Below the pieces are notes generated by a model. It was given only the letters and a program-made list of their open reading frames with translations, made no database searches and had not been told where the DNA came from. Both the position numbers and the translations under genes were made by a program. A stretch of 64,000 nt of DNA from JAFGIG01 sp964397545 (lineage in GTDB: Bacteria > SDB-A). This document shows, one piece after another, positions 8,209 to 16,125 of the stretch (the stretch's first letter is position 1; every line of letters begins with the position of its first letter). The stretch lies in contig CAYNIW010000001.1 of the NCBI GenBank assembly GCA_964397545.1, positions 1-64,000 on the forward strand, written 5' to 3'.

Positions 8209-11012
8209 AATTCATCCAATTTTTTACACAAAGACCCGTCTTGACGGCGATGCTCTATACGGCTCTTGCCGTTCTCGGCGTGATATCCCTTTTCAACCTT
8301 CCGTTCGAACTCCTTCCTGACGTCAGAAAGCCGGAGTATTCCGTGGTGTGCAGGTATTCGGGGGCTTCGCCCGAAATAGTAGAGAGAGAGATAACCGCAA
8401 ACATCGAAGAACGGGCTTATTCTGTCCGGGGAATAATGGACATAAGATCGGTTTCTTCCGAGGGGCTTTCAATAGTCACTCTTTATTTCCACAGGGACAC
8501 GGACATGAAGGCGGCGCTTCTCCAACTCAGGGAGAAGATGGATGAAGCCTATTGGTCTTTTCCCGAAGGGGCGGAGAGGCCGACTATAATGACAACGGGA
8601 CCTTCGACAAAGCCCATAATGGGCGTCTGGATAAAAGGCGAAAGAGAACTCATAGAGGGAGTGATATCGAGAAGATTGGAGCAGGTCCAGGGAGTCAGCG
8701 AGGCGAGGATTTTGGGGATAATGAAGAAAAAAATTAAAATTACAGTAGAGCCGGATCTTCTCGACGCCTACGGCATATCGCCGGATGAAATACATTCTGC
8801 AATAGTTTCATATAATATATCCGCGCCGTCGGGACTTGTTAAAGACGGAAGCTACACATTTCCCCTGAGGTTTGTTTCAACGACTTACGACGTCAGGGCG
8901 ATAGAAGAGATTCCTCTCAAGGGCGGGCTTTTCAGGCTCAAAGATATCGCTAAAATAGAAGAGACCGAGGAGGACAGGGACTGCGCGGTCTATTACAACG
9001 GTGAATTCGGTTATTTTGCCGAAATATACAGGGACTGGAATACTAATGCAATAAGAGTCTCAGACCGAGTAAAGGGACTTACAAAATCTCTTGGGGAAGA
9101 ATATCCCGAACTCGAGTTTAAGGTTGCATACGACGACGCGGATTTTATCCAAAAATCCATAAGAGATATAATCCTCACGCTTGTGATCGGAGGTTTTCTC
9201 GCATTTTCCGTCCTCTTTCTTTTCACGGGCAACAGGAGAATTCCTCTTATACTGTCTTTATCAATGCCTCTTTCCATTGTTCCGGCTTTTTTTGTGTTCT
9301 ACGTATTCAAAATCTCAATAAACACAATGACTCTGGCAGGTCTCGCTCTTGCCATAGGGATGCTGGTTGACGCTTCAATAGTCGTCCTTGAAAACATAAT
9401 AAGAAAAGGAGATTCCGTCACGGGCGCGAGAGAAGTCGCTGTCGCTGTCATCACTTCGGTTCTGACGACAGTAGCCGTTTTTTTTCCGGTAGTCTATGTC
9501 CACGGAATAGCCGGATCTATGCTCAGGCCACTTTCCTATTCAGTGATTGTAACCCTCGCCTTTTCTCTTTTTGTAGCTTTCACTCTTTTACCTCTTCTTT
9601 CAAAAGCAATGAAAAAGGAACAGCAGACAAAAATCTACGGAAAGATAGAAGGTAAATTTGAAGATTTAATTGACTTCTGTTACAGAAAAAGTCTTTACCC
9701 AATGATATTTTTTGGAATATTCCTTTGCGGAGGCGTATCAATATTTTTTATAATAAAAAAAGAAATGCTTCCAAGACTCAACGAAGAGACACTCATCGAA
9801 TATGAACTTTTGCCCGGAACAGGCATTGAGGAAACAGAGAGGGTCGGGTTGAGGTTTGCCGAATATTTTACTTCTAAAGATTATGAAAATCTTTTTTTGG
9901 CGGGTAAAACCGATCCCTTCGGTATATCAGGCGAGAACAGCGGAGTAATAAGGGTAAAAAGATGGAATTCACCCTATGAGCTGGACAGAATTTTCAGCGA
10001 TTATTCGGGAGTGACTTATTCTTACAGGGATTATAATCCTGTGACCGCAGACTTCGCGTCTCTTGGGACGATTACTCTTAGGGGTTATTACGAGGAGACC
10101 GGAGAAGGGGAAATGGTCAAAAGAATGATACAGGGCGTCTATCCCGAAGCGGTTTTCACATACTCCCAGAAGATAAGGACAATAAATATCACGCTGAAGG
10201 AAGATCTTTTGTCTCTCTTCGGGCACGATGCTGGCGAAGTTGTTTCGAGGCTAAGGCTTTTCACGGGAGGAAGGGAAATATTAGATGTCGAGAGGGGTGA
10301 AGAAAATCTGACAATATCTCTTGAAGCCAGAGGAACCCTGAGGGACCTCGCCGGTATGAGAATTGGGAACCTGCCCTTAAAACTTTTTGCCCAAATAGAG
10401 ACCCTTGAAATAGACAAGGCGATAACGAGGTTCAACGGCAAAAGATGCGTGGAAGCCATTTTGCCCTACGACGCCGGCTTCAGCGCACCGTCTTTTCCTT
10501 TCAGGAGTGAACTCGGAGGAGAGGCGGAAGAATACAGAAAATCACAGGCCAGCGCTCTATTCGCTTTTGCGGTAGCCGCTTTCCTCGTTTTTTTGATACT
10601 CGCTTCGTTTTACGAGTCTTTCAAACTGCCGTTTTTAATTATGATTACAGTGCCGTTCGCCGGAGCCGGATTTTTTATAAGCCTTCTTTTAACAGGGACA
10701 AGCCTAAACGCTATGTCCTTGATAGGGCTTATAGTCCTCGTCGGCATAGTCGTCAACAACGCCATAATTTTAGTAGATAAGGCCGAGAAATTCAGAAAAG
10801 AAGGAATTGTTATGCCCGGTAAGAAGGCTTCAGTAGAAAGGCTCAGGGCTATACTCATGACGACGCTGACGACAGTCCTCGGTCTTTTGCCTTTCTCTTT
10901 GGGAAACACACTTCACTCCCCTCTGGGCAGGGGTATAATCGGTGGCCTTCTGCTGTCAAGTTTTGTGTCCTTGATTTTTATCCCTTTGGTCTATGATAGA
11001 GTTTTTCGTTAA
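8205..11012 (+). CDS. RND efflux permease, first of a pair
   Basis: 935 residues, somewhat shorter than AcrB (about 1050). It has the duplicated RND architecture: TM1 at the N-terminus (PVLTAMLYTALAVLGVISL), a large periplasmic porter domain, TM2-6, a second periplasmic domain and TM8-12. The TM4 motif GMLVDASIVVLEN supplies D389, the position of the proton-relay aspartates; AcrB has two adjacent aspartates and this protein one. The matching C-terminal repeat is GIVVNNAIILVD. It is coupled to the fusion protein gene and overlaps the next RND gene by 20 nt, so it probably works with both. Substrates cannot be inferred. Confidence 0.93.
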   Translation: MKFIQFFTQRPVLTAMLYTALAVLGVISLFNLPFELLPDVRKPEYSVVCRYSGASPEIVEREITANIEERAYSVRGIMDIRSVSSEGLSIVTLYFHRDTDMKAALLQLREKMDEAYWSFPEGAERPTIMTTGPSTKPIMGVWIKGERELIEGVISRRLEQVQGVSEARILGIMKKKIKITVEPDLLDAYGISPDEIHSAIVSYNISAPSGLVKDGSYTFPLRFVSTTYDVRAIEEIPLKGGLFRLKDIAKIEETEEDRDCAVYYNGEFGYFAEIYRDWNTNAIRVSDRVKGLTKSLGEEYPELEFKVAYDDADFIQKSIRDIILTLVIGGFLAFSVLFLFTGNRRIPLILSLSMPLSIVPAFFVFYVFKISINTMTLAGLALAIGMLVDASIVVLENIIRKGDSVTGAREVAVAVITSVLTTVAVFFPVVYVHGIAGSMLRPLSYSVIVTLAFSLFVAFTLLPLLSKAMKKEQQTKIYGKIEGKFEDLIDFCYRKSLYPMIFFGIFLCGGVSIFFIIKKEMLPRLNEETLIEYELLPGTGIEETERVGLRFAEYFTSKDYENLFLAGKTDPFGISGENSGVIRVKRWNSPYELDRIFSDYSGVTYSYRDYNPVTADFASLGTITLRGYYEETGEGEMVKRMIQGVYPEAVFTYSQKIRTINITLKEDLLSLFGHDAGEVVSRLRLFTGGREILDVERGEENLTISLEARGTLRDLAGMRIGNLPLKLFAQIETLEIDKAITRFNGKRCVEAILPYDAGFSAPSFPFRSELGGEAEEYRKSQASALFAFAVAAFLVFLILASFYESFKLPFLIMITVPFAGAGFFISLLLTGTSLNAMSLIGLIVLVGIVVNNAIILVDKAEKFRKEGIVMPGKKASVERLRAILMTTLTTVLGLLPFSLGNTLHSPLGRGIIGGLLLSSFVSLIFIPLVYDRVFR

Positions 11013-13875
11013 AAGGCCGGTCACTCTCTTTTCAGTTTATGCGGTAATTGCCGTCCTCGGGGTCATTTCACTAGCCAGCCTTCGGGTCGAGTTGTATCCG
11101 GAGACTAAATATCCCACAATGAGCATTTCGATGACATGGCAGGACGCTTCTCCGGAGTCAGTCGAAAGGGAAATTACAAGGCAGATTGAGAGCGAGGTCT
11201 TCAGGCTCCAGGGAGTGAGGAACGTGTCATCGAGATCTTCGAGGGGACAGAGCATTGTTGACATTGAATTTGAAGCTTCGGTGGACGTCATGTATCAGAA
11301 AGTCCTTCTCGCAGAAGCACTGTCTGGAATTGATTTCCCGATAGACGCCAGAGCCCCTTCGATAACGGAAACCTCAGCAGATGAATTTGAAAGCGGGTAT
11401 CCCGTTGTCATTTCCGTCACAGGGCCTTATGAGCTTATTGAAATGGGCGAGAAAACCCGAGAGATAAAAGAACAGCTCGAGAGGGTGAACGGAGTCAAAA
11501 ACATACTCGTCTATGGAGATCCCGAGAAAGAGATAAACGTCAGAATTTTCGACCAAAGATACACGCCTTACTCATTGTTGGCCCAATTCATTGAAGAGGA
11601 CGCCTCGGCGGGAAAAATAAGAGAAGGAAGTTTTTCGCTTCCTGTTGTCGTAGAGGAACCGAAACATCCGCAGACCATGTTCGTCTATGGCAGAGACCTG
11701 TCGAGAATAGCTCTCATCAGCTACGGAATCAGGGATCCGTATTATCTGAGCAGAGTCAACGGAAATCCCGTCATAACGCTTAACATAGAGAAGAGAAACG
11801 ATATAGGCCTTTTGGAGTTCAGCAGAAACGTCAGAAAAGCGGTTGAAAATCTACGTATTGACGGAGATGTAACCGTAGATTTTGAAAGAGACGAGGCAGA
11901 CGACATAAGAGAGAATATAAAAAAAATTGCAATACTCGGATTGATAGCCCTTGTCGGAGTTTCGCTGTCTTTCTTTTTCACTATGAAAGATTTTTATTCA
12001 GTGTTTCTTTTCTTTCTTACCATGGCGTTTTCCTCGCTCCTGACATTTGTCTGTGTTTATTTTTCAGGGCTTTCCCTGAACGTATTCACTTTAAGCGGAA
12101 TCGCCCTCGGTTTCGGCATGGTGGTAGATAATTCGATAATAGTCCTTGAAAACATCCTGAGGCACAAGGAAGAAGGCGCGGAAAACCCTCTTGTAACAGG
12201 AGCCGAGGAAGTATTAATGCCCGTTGTGGCATCGACTTTCACGACAATAGTCGTCTTTGTGCCTTTTCTTTTTTTTCAGGGAACCTCCCGCCAGCTTTTC
12301 CTGCCGTTTGCCATGTCGGCGTCTTTCGGTCTGCTGTCTTCGATATTCGTCGCATTCACACTGATACCAATTCTTTCCGGCCGTATAAAGCCGAAAATGA
12401 CATACAGGCCGAGAGCTTACCTCTGGACGTTGAGAAAAATGCTGAAACTGAGATGGATTGTCATCCCCCTCGCGGTAATCCTCGTAATTGCCGGAGGTTT
12501 TATTTTCAAAGAGAAAGTTAGAAAAGGAAAAGCATTCAGATACGGCGAAGAGGACAGGCTCTACGTGAGGATAGTATTGCCTTCGGGAAGCGACAAGTTC
12601 GAAGTGCTGAAGATAGCCGAAGATTTCGAAAAGGAAATACTCAAAGAGACGGGATACGAGAAATTTTTTACTGTAATCATTAGCAACATGATTTTTCTTG
12701 AGATAGATTATGAGGAACCCTGCCAGCCCGCCTACGCCTTGAAAGAGAAACTCCAGAAATTTGCAGTCAATTTCGCCAACTGCAGAATCGTAATACACGG
12801 AATGGGAGATCCATTTTTTACCGGAGGGGGGATGGGAGGAATGCCTCAGTTCTCTCTAAAGGGCTACGACTATTACAGGCTGAAAGAATACGCCGAGGTG
12901 ATAAAGTATAAACTGCTTCAGAATCCGAGAATAGAAAATGTCGATTTGAACGCCTCTTTCTACGGCAGGGGAGCGCAGAAAGAATACATTGTTTCACCCA
13001 ACAGAGCCATGCCGCTTTACGGTTTCAATCCTGTTGTCGCCGCAAACGCTCTTAGGAAAAAAGTCACCGCGTATCTTGTAACTGACGAAGACAGGTTTGT
13101 CCTTAACATTTTTACTGACAGCGTCATGAGGAAAGAAGACCTTCTGACGCTGAGAGTTCAAGCCGGTTTCGAACTCAGGGACATTTGTTCGCTAAGCGAA
13201 ATTGTATTTCCTCCGTATATAGAAAGAGAGAACCAGCAATACACAAAAATGATCTCCTACGACTACCAGGGTCCATATAAACAGGCGGAAGGGTTCAGGC
13301 AGGCTTTCATGTCGTCGGTTCATCTTCCCGAAGGATTTGAACTCGGCGACGTGGAATTTTTCAAAGAGGAGGAGGGTCTCAAGAAGAAGGAAATAATCAT
13401 CGCCGTTGCGCTGTCGCTTTTCCTTCTGCTGGCAGTCCTTTCGAGCCTTTACGAGTCGTTGAAAAAACCTCTTCTGATCCTGATCGTCCTTCCGATTTCT
13501 TTTTTCGGAGTCGCCCTTGTCTATTGGTTATTCAAAAAGGAATTCGACGCCAGCGCATTCGTCGGGCTGATACTTCTTCTGGGTATAGCGGTCAATGACG
13601 GCATAGTTCTTATTGACCATCTCTCGAGGGGAAAAAGACAGGACTTAGAAGAAATTATAATCCGATGCGGCCACAGGTTCAGGCCTATTGTGATAACCAC
13701 CCTTACGACTCTTTTGGGTCTTATCCCTTTCGTCTTCTCGAAGCAGGACATTTATGTTTTGTCTAAACTTTCCATTTCGTGCACGGGGGGACTTGTATTT
13801 GCAACGCTTGGAAGTCTTTTCATACTGCCGGTCTTTTATTACGCGTTTTTCGGCAGGAAAAAATCGCTGTATTGA
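10993..13875 (+). CDS. RND efflux permease, second of a pair
   Basis: 960 residues with the same 12-helix, two-porter-domain layout as its upstream neighbour. The TM4 motif GMVVDNSIIVLEN contains D379, and the C-terminal counterpart is GIAVNDGIVLIDH. Sequence identity to the first RND gene is clearly low outside the membrane motifs, so this is an old duplication rather than a recent copy. Two different RND subunits sharing one fusion protein resemble the MdtBC arrangement, in which a heterotrimer forms. The 20-nt overlap with the upstream gene implies coupled translation. It is the last gene of the plus-strand run that begins with the RiPP cluster. Confidence 0.93.
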   Translation: MIEFFVKRPVTLFSVYAVIAVLGVISLASLRVELYPETKYPTMSISMTWQDASPESVEREITRQIESEVFRLQGVRNVSSRSSRGQSIVDIEFEASVDVMYQKVLLAEALSGIDFPIDARAPSITETSADEFESGYPVVISVTGPYELIEMGEKTREIKEQLERVNGVKNILVYGDPEKEINVRIFDQRYTPYSLLAQFIEEDASAGKIREGSFSLPVVVEEPKHPQTMFVYGRDLSRIALISYGIRDPYYLSRVNGNPVITLNIEKRNDIGLLEFSRNVRKAVENLRIDGDVTVDFERDEADDIRENIKKIAILGLIALVGVSLSFFFTMKDFYSVFLFFLTMAFSSLLTFVCVYFSGLSLNVFTLSGIALGFGMVVDNSIIVLENILRHKEEGAENPLVTGAEEVLMPVVASTFTTIVVFVPFLFFQGTSRQLFLPFAMSASFGLLSSIFVAFTLIPILSGRIKPKMTYRPRAYLWTLRKMLKLRWIVIPLAVILVIAGGFIFKEKVRKGKAFRYGEEDRLYVRIVLPSGSDKFEVLKIAEDFEKEILKETGYEKFFTVIISNMIFLEIDYEEPCQPAYALKEKLQKFAVNFANCRIVIHGMGDPFFTGGGMGGMPQFSLKGYDYYRLKEYAEVIKYKLLQNPRIENVDLNASFYGRGAQKEYIVSPNRAMPLYGFNPVVAANALRKKVTAYLVTDEDRFVLNIFTDSVMRKEDLLTLRVQAGFELRDICSLSEIVFPPYIERENQQYTKMISYDYQGPYKQAEGFRQAFMSSVHLPEGFELGDVEFFKEEEGLKKKEIIIAVALSLFLLLAVLSSLYESLKKPLLILIVLPISFFGVALVYWLFKKEFDASAFVGLILLLGIAVNDGIVLIDHLSRGKRQDLEEIIIRCGHRFRPIVITTLTTLLGLIPFVFSKQDIYVLSKLSISCTGGLVFATLGSLFILPVFYYAFFGRKKSLY

Positions 13876-13916
13876 GAAATACAATTTTTACCACAGCCGT
13901 TCGCGGTTAATATTAT

Positions 13917-14336
13917 TTATCTATTTGTATTCGTTACAGAGGTTTTTTCAATTCTCCAGAAATCCCGAGGTGTTATGATTTTTACAGTTTTGTATTTCTT
14001 TATTATGAGCAGATCTTTGTCTCCAGTAATTATGTATTCAGCGCCGGAATTTACAGCGAGAGACAGGATTTCATCGTCGTCGGAATCCCTGCAAGCGCCT
14101 TTTTCTGTTTTTTTATAATCAATGACCGAGCAGAATTTTTCAAGATACGATAAAATACTCTTTACTGTTTTTTCAGGCAGTTTGATTTTATTCGTGAAAA
14201 CATTTCTGATTTCTTTTATTATGAAACTGCTTATTACTATCTCATGTTTTTGGAGGCATATTTCAAAGATGTCTCCGCACAGACCGCGAGTTGCAAACGC
14301 CGCGACAATTACATTGCTGTCGAGTACAAGTTTCAT
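13917..14336 (-). CDS. PIN-domain toxin, putative endoribonuclease
   Basis: 139 residues resembling the COG1569-type PIN family. The acidic metal-binding residues are visible: D6 in LVLDSNV, E42, the DSDDDE cluster at 84-89, and D106 in TGDKDLL. Such proteins cleave RNA and are held inactive by an antitoxin. The start overlaps the stop of the upstream RHH gene by 4 nt, as in VapBC-type modules. The C-terminal ITPRDFW motif is typical of the family. All catalytic residues are present, so it is probably functional. Confidence 0.88.
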   Translation of the reverse strand: MKLVLDSNVIVAAFATRGLCGDIFEICLQKHEIVISSFIIKEIRNVFTNKIKLPEKTVKSILSYLEKFCSVIDYKKTEKGACRDSDDDEILSLAVNSGAEYIITGDKDLLIIKKYKTVKIITPRDFWRIEKTSVTNTNR

Positions 14337-14551
14337 GAAATCAGGTCTAATACGTCATCGTCGGTGATGATTCCCTGGGATTCCGCAAAAGGGAGAACTG
14401 TATTCCTGAGTCGTCTGAACCTCTGCACGGCTAAATACTTTTTCAGAGAGTCTCTAACTATATCGCTGACAGGTTTGTTTTCCTTTTTGCTGATATCCTC
14501 AAGTTCTTTTTTTAAATCGTCCGGAATTCTGATTGTCAGGGTTTTGTTCAT
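14333..14551 (-). CDS. Ribbon-helix-helix antitoxin (CopG/Arc-like)
   Basis: 72 residues. The N-terminus KTLTIRIPDDLKKELEDI is a ribbon-helix-helix DNA-binding domain (strand, then two helices). The C-terminal 30 residues would wrap the PIN toxin. A Shine-Dalgarno GGAGGTG precedes it, and a 21-bp palindrome over its own -10 box (14561-14581) is the likely operator, giving autorepression by the toxin-antitoxin complex. Confidence 0.88.
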   Translation of the reverse strand: MNKTLTIRIPDDLKKELEDISKKENKPVSDIVRDSLKKYLAVQRFRRLRNTVLPFAESQGIITDDDVLDLIS

Positions 14552-14560
14552 TTTTCACCT

Positions 14561-14599
14561 CCGTGCTACATTGTAACACGGTTAAAAAGAATGTGTCAA
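14561..14599 (-). promoter_or_regulatory. Toxin-antitoxin promoter with palindromic operator
   Basis: On the minus strand, TTGACA (plus coordinates 14594-14599), an 18-nt spacer and TACAAT (14570-14575) form a promoter. A near-perfect 21-bp palindrome at 14561-14581 (half-sites CCGTG-n-TACA and TGTA-n-CACGG) covers the -10 box and the start region. This is what an RHH repressor operator is expected to look like. Confidence 0.75.
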
Positions 14600-14691
14600 C
14601 TCTTGTGTATACTTCTTTGTTATGGAGATGTAGGATAAAAGAATTGAGATTCAACTCAAAGAAAGAAGAAACAGGAGGGTTTTACTCGACA

Positions 14692-15168
14692 ATGAACAAG
14701 TTAATTACCGAGCGATTTTTCCGTTTACCTGATCTTCCCTCAAAATTTTTGTTTTTCATTTTATTATCTAATTTTTCAGGATGCGTAATGAGAGACAAGT
14801 GGATAACAGTGGACTGCCGTGTTTACGAGTGGACCATATACGACGAGATGAGAATAAGCCGGCTTTTTTACGGTGTCGATTCTCTAGCGCCCGGAGATTC
14901 ACTTGCACCTTTGGAAAGTGCTTTTGCGTGCGTCTACATAGAGGGTAATCTGGAGAAGCTTATAACGGAAAATCCCGATTCGACGTACAAAAGAGGGTTC
15001 ACCGATTCGACAGGATTTCTTCACGTCTTTGGGGCGGCACCAGCTGGAATATACGATATCGCAATCGTAATCGGAAAAGACGGGTACCGAAGCGCGTCGA
15101 TCATCGCAGAAGACCCGCCTGACTCTTTGGGAAGGCACGTCATTTCGGTTATACTCGCAAGGGAATAA
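14692..15168 (+). CDS. Putative lipoprotein with Ig-like/regulatory domain
   Basis: The start at ATG 14692 is chosen because AGGAGGG lies at 14673-14679 and the frame then opens with a signal sequence ending in a lipobox-like NFSGC. The encoded protein has 158 residues. The segment FTDSTGFLHVFGAAPAGIYD, followed by GKDGY, resembles the beta-sandwich carboxypeptidase-regulatory-like fold found in secreted proteins. No catalytic motif is seen and the function is unknown. It is followed after six bases by the methyltransferase gene. Confidence 0.65.
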   Translation: MNKLITERFFRLPDLPSKFLFFILLSNFSGCVMRDKWITVDCRVYEWTIYDEMRISRLFYGVDSLAPGDSLAPLESAFACVYIEGNLEKLITENPDSTYKRGFTDSTGFLHVFGAAPAGIYDIAIVIGKDGYRSASIIAEDPPDSLGRHVISVILARE

Positions 15169-15174
15169 ATTTTT

Positions 15175-16125
15175 TTGAGAAATACATACAAAACCGAGTG
15201 GTCGAAAAAGTATAAGAAAAAGCATCTCATAGAAGGACGCAAAGGGCTTTACAGGGAAGACACACTCGAGATGTATTCAAAATGGATGAAGATGAGGCCC
15301 GGAATGAAAGTCGCCGATGTCGGGTGCGGGTTGGGATTTTTGGGCCGGACTTATTGGAAATATTACGGAAAAAACGGTTCGTACACCGGTGTAGACGTAA
15401 ACCGTAAAAACCTTTTATCCGCCAAAAAAATGTCCAATAAATGGTCTAAAAAAGGCAAGGTTAATTTTGTCGCAGGCGACGTCTACGATCTGCCTCTGAA
15501 AGAAAACAGTTTCGACATCACTATGTGCCAGACCCTGCTGATGCATCTTTTGTATCCTGAAAAGGCGCTTGAAGAAATGATAAGGATAACAAAACCGGGT
15601 GGACTGGTAGTATGTTTCGAACCGGACAACATCAACTTCGGAAGTTACTTCTGCACGTCCGATGATTTGACGACAGAAGAAAAAGTTGTTCTGAGAAAAG
15701 CGAATCTGCTTATCAACGAAGGGAGAAAAAAGAAGGGCAAAGGAGATTTTTCACTCGGAGTGAAAGTTCCGTATCTTATGTTTAAAGCGGGGCTGAAGGA
15801 AATCGACGCAAGAAACGGCGACAGTTCGATGATCACTGCACCTCCATACAAAAAGAAAGTGACGGACTGGGCCAGAGGCAAGAAACCTGATTCAGATAAA
15901 ATTGAAAAAATCAGTTATGAAAAGGAATGCCTGTATTTTTTAAATGCTTCAAAAGCTTCTAAAAGTTTCGTTGAAAAATACAGAAAAATAATTTCCAAAA
16001 TTCATAGTGAAAGCCGGAAAAAAGCGAAAAGCCAGATCAGGAAAAAAGAATATTTCAATTTTTCCCCGATACCGAACATCATAGTCTCTTTGGGCAGGAA
16101 ACCTGTCAAGAAAAAAAGGACCTGA
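15175..16125 (+). CDS. SAM-dependent class I methyltransferase
   Basis: 316 residues starting at TTG 15175. The SAM-binding motif I VADVGCGLGFLG is at about 46-57, the acidic motif-II residue is in YTGVDVNR, and DVYDLPLKENSFDI is typical of UbiE/Methyltransf_11 enzymes. Residues beyond about 200 are lysine-rich and not recognised. The substrate is unknown. Its stop overlaps the start of the following membrane-TPR gene by one base, so the two may act together, for example on a surface glycan or protein, but this is inference. Confidence 0.82.
   Translation: MRNTYKTEWSKKYKKKHLIEGRKGLYREDTLEMYSKWMKMRPGMKVADVGCGLGFLGRTYWKYYGKNGSYTGVDVNRKNLLSAKKMSNKWSKKGKVNFVAGDVYDLPLKENSFDITMCQTLLMHLLYPEKALEEMIRITKPGGLVVCFEPDNINFGSYFCTSDDLTTEEKVVLRKANLLINEGRKKKGKGDFSLGVKVPYLMFKAGLKEIDARNGDSSMITAPPYKKKVTDWARGKKPDSDKIEKISYEKECLYFLNASKASKSFVEKYRKIISKIHSESRKKAKSQIRKKEYFNFSPIPNIIVSLGRKPVKKKRT

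Noticed and set aside
12214..12798. 194-codon minus-strand open frame opposite the second RND gene
   Set aside because: It is antisense to conserved RND sequence, with no domain and no ribosome site, so it is a shadow of the true frame.
13876..13916. Terminator between the RND gene and the toxin gene
   Set aside because: Only a short AGCCG-TTCG-CGGTT hairpin is present and no T-run follows it closely.
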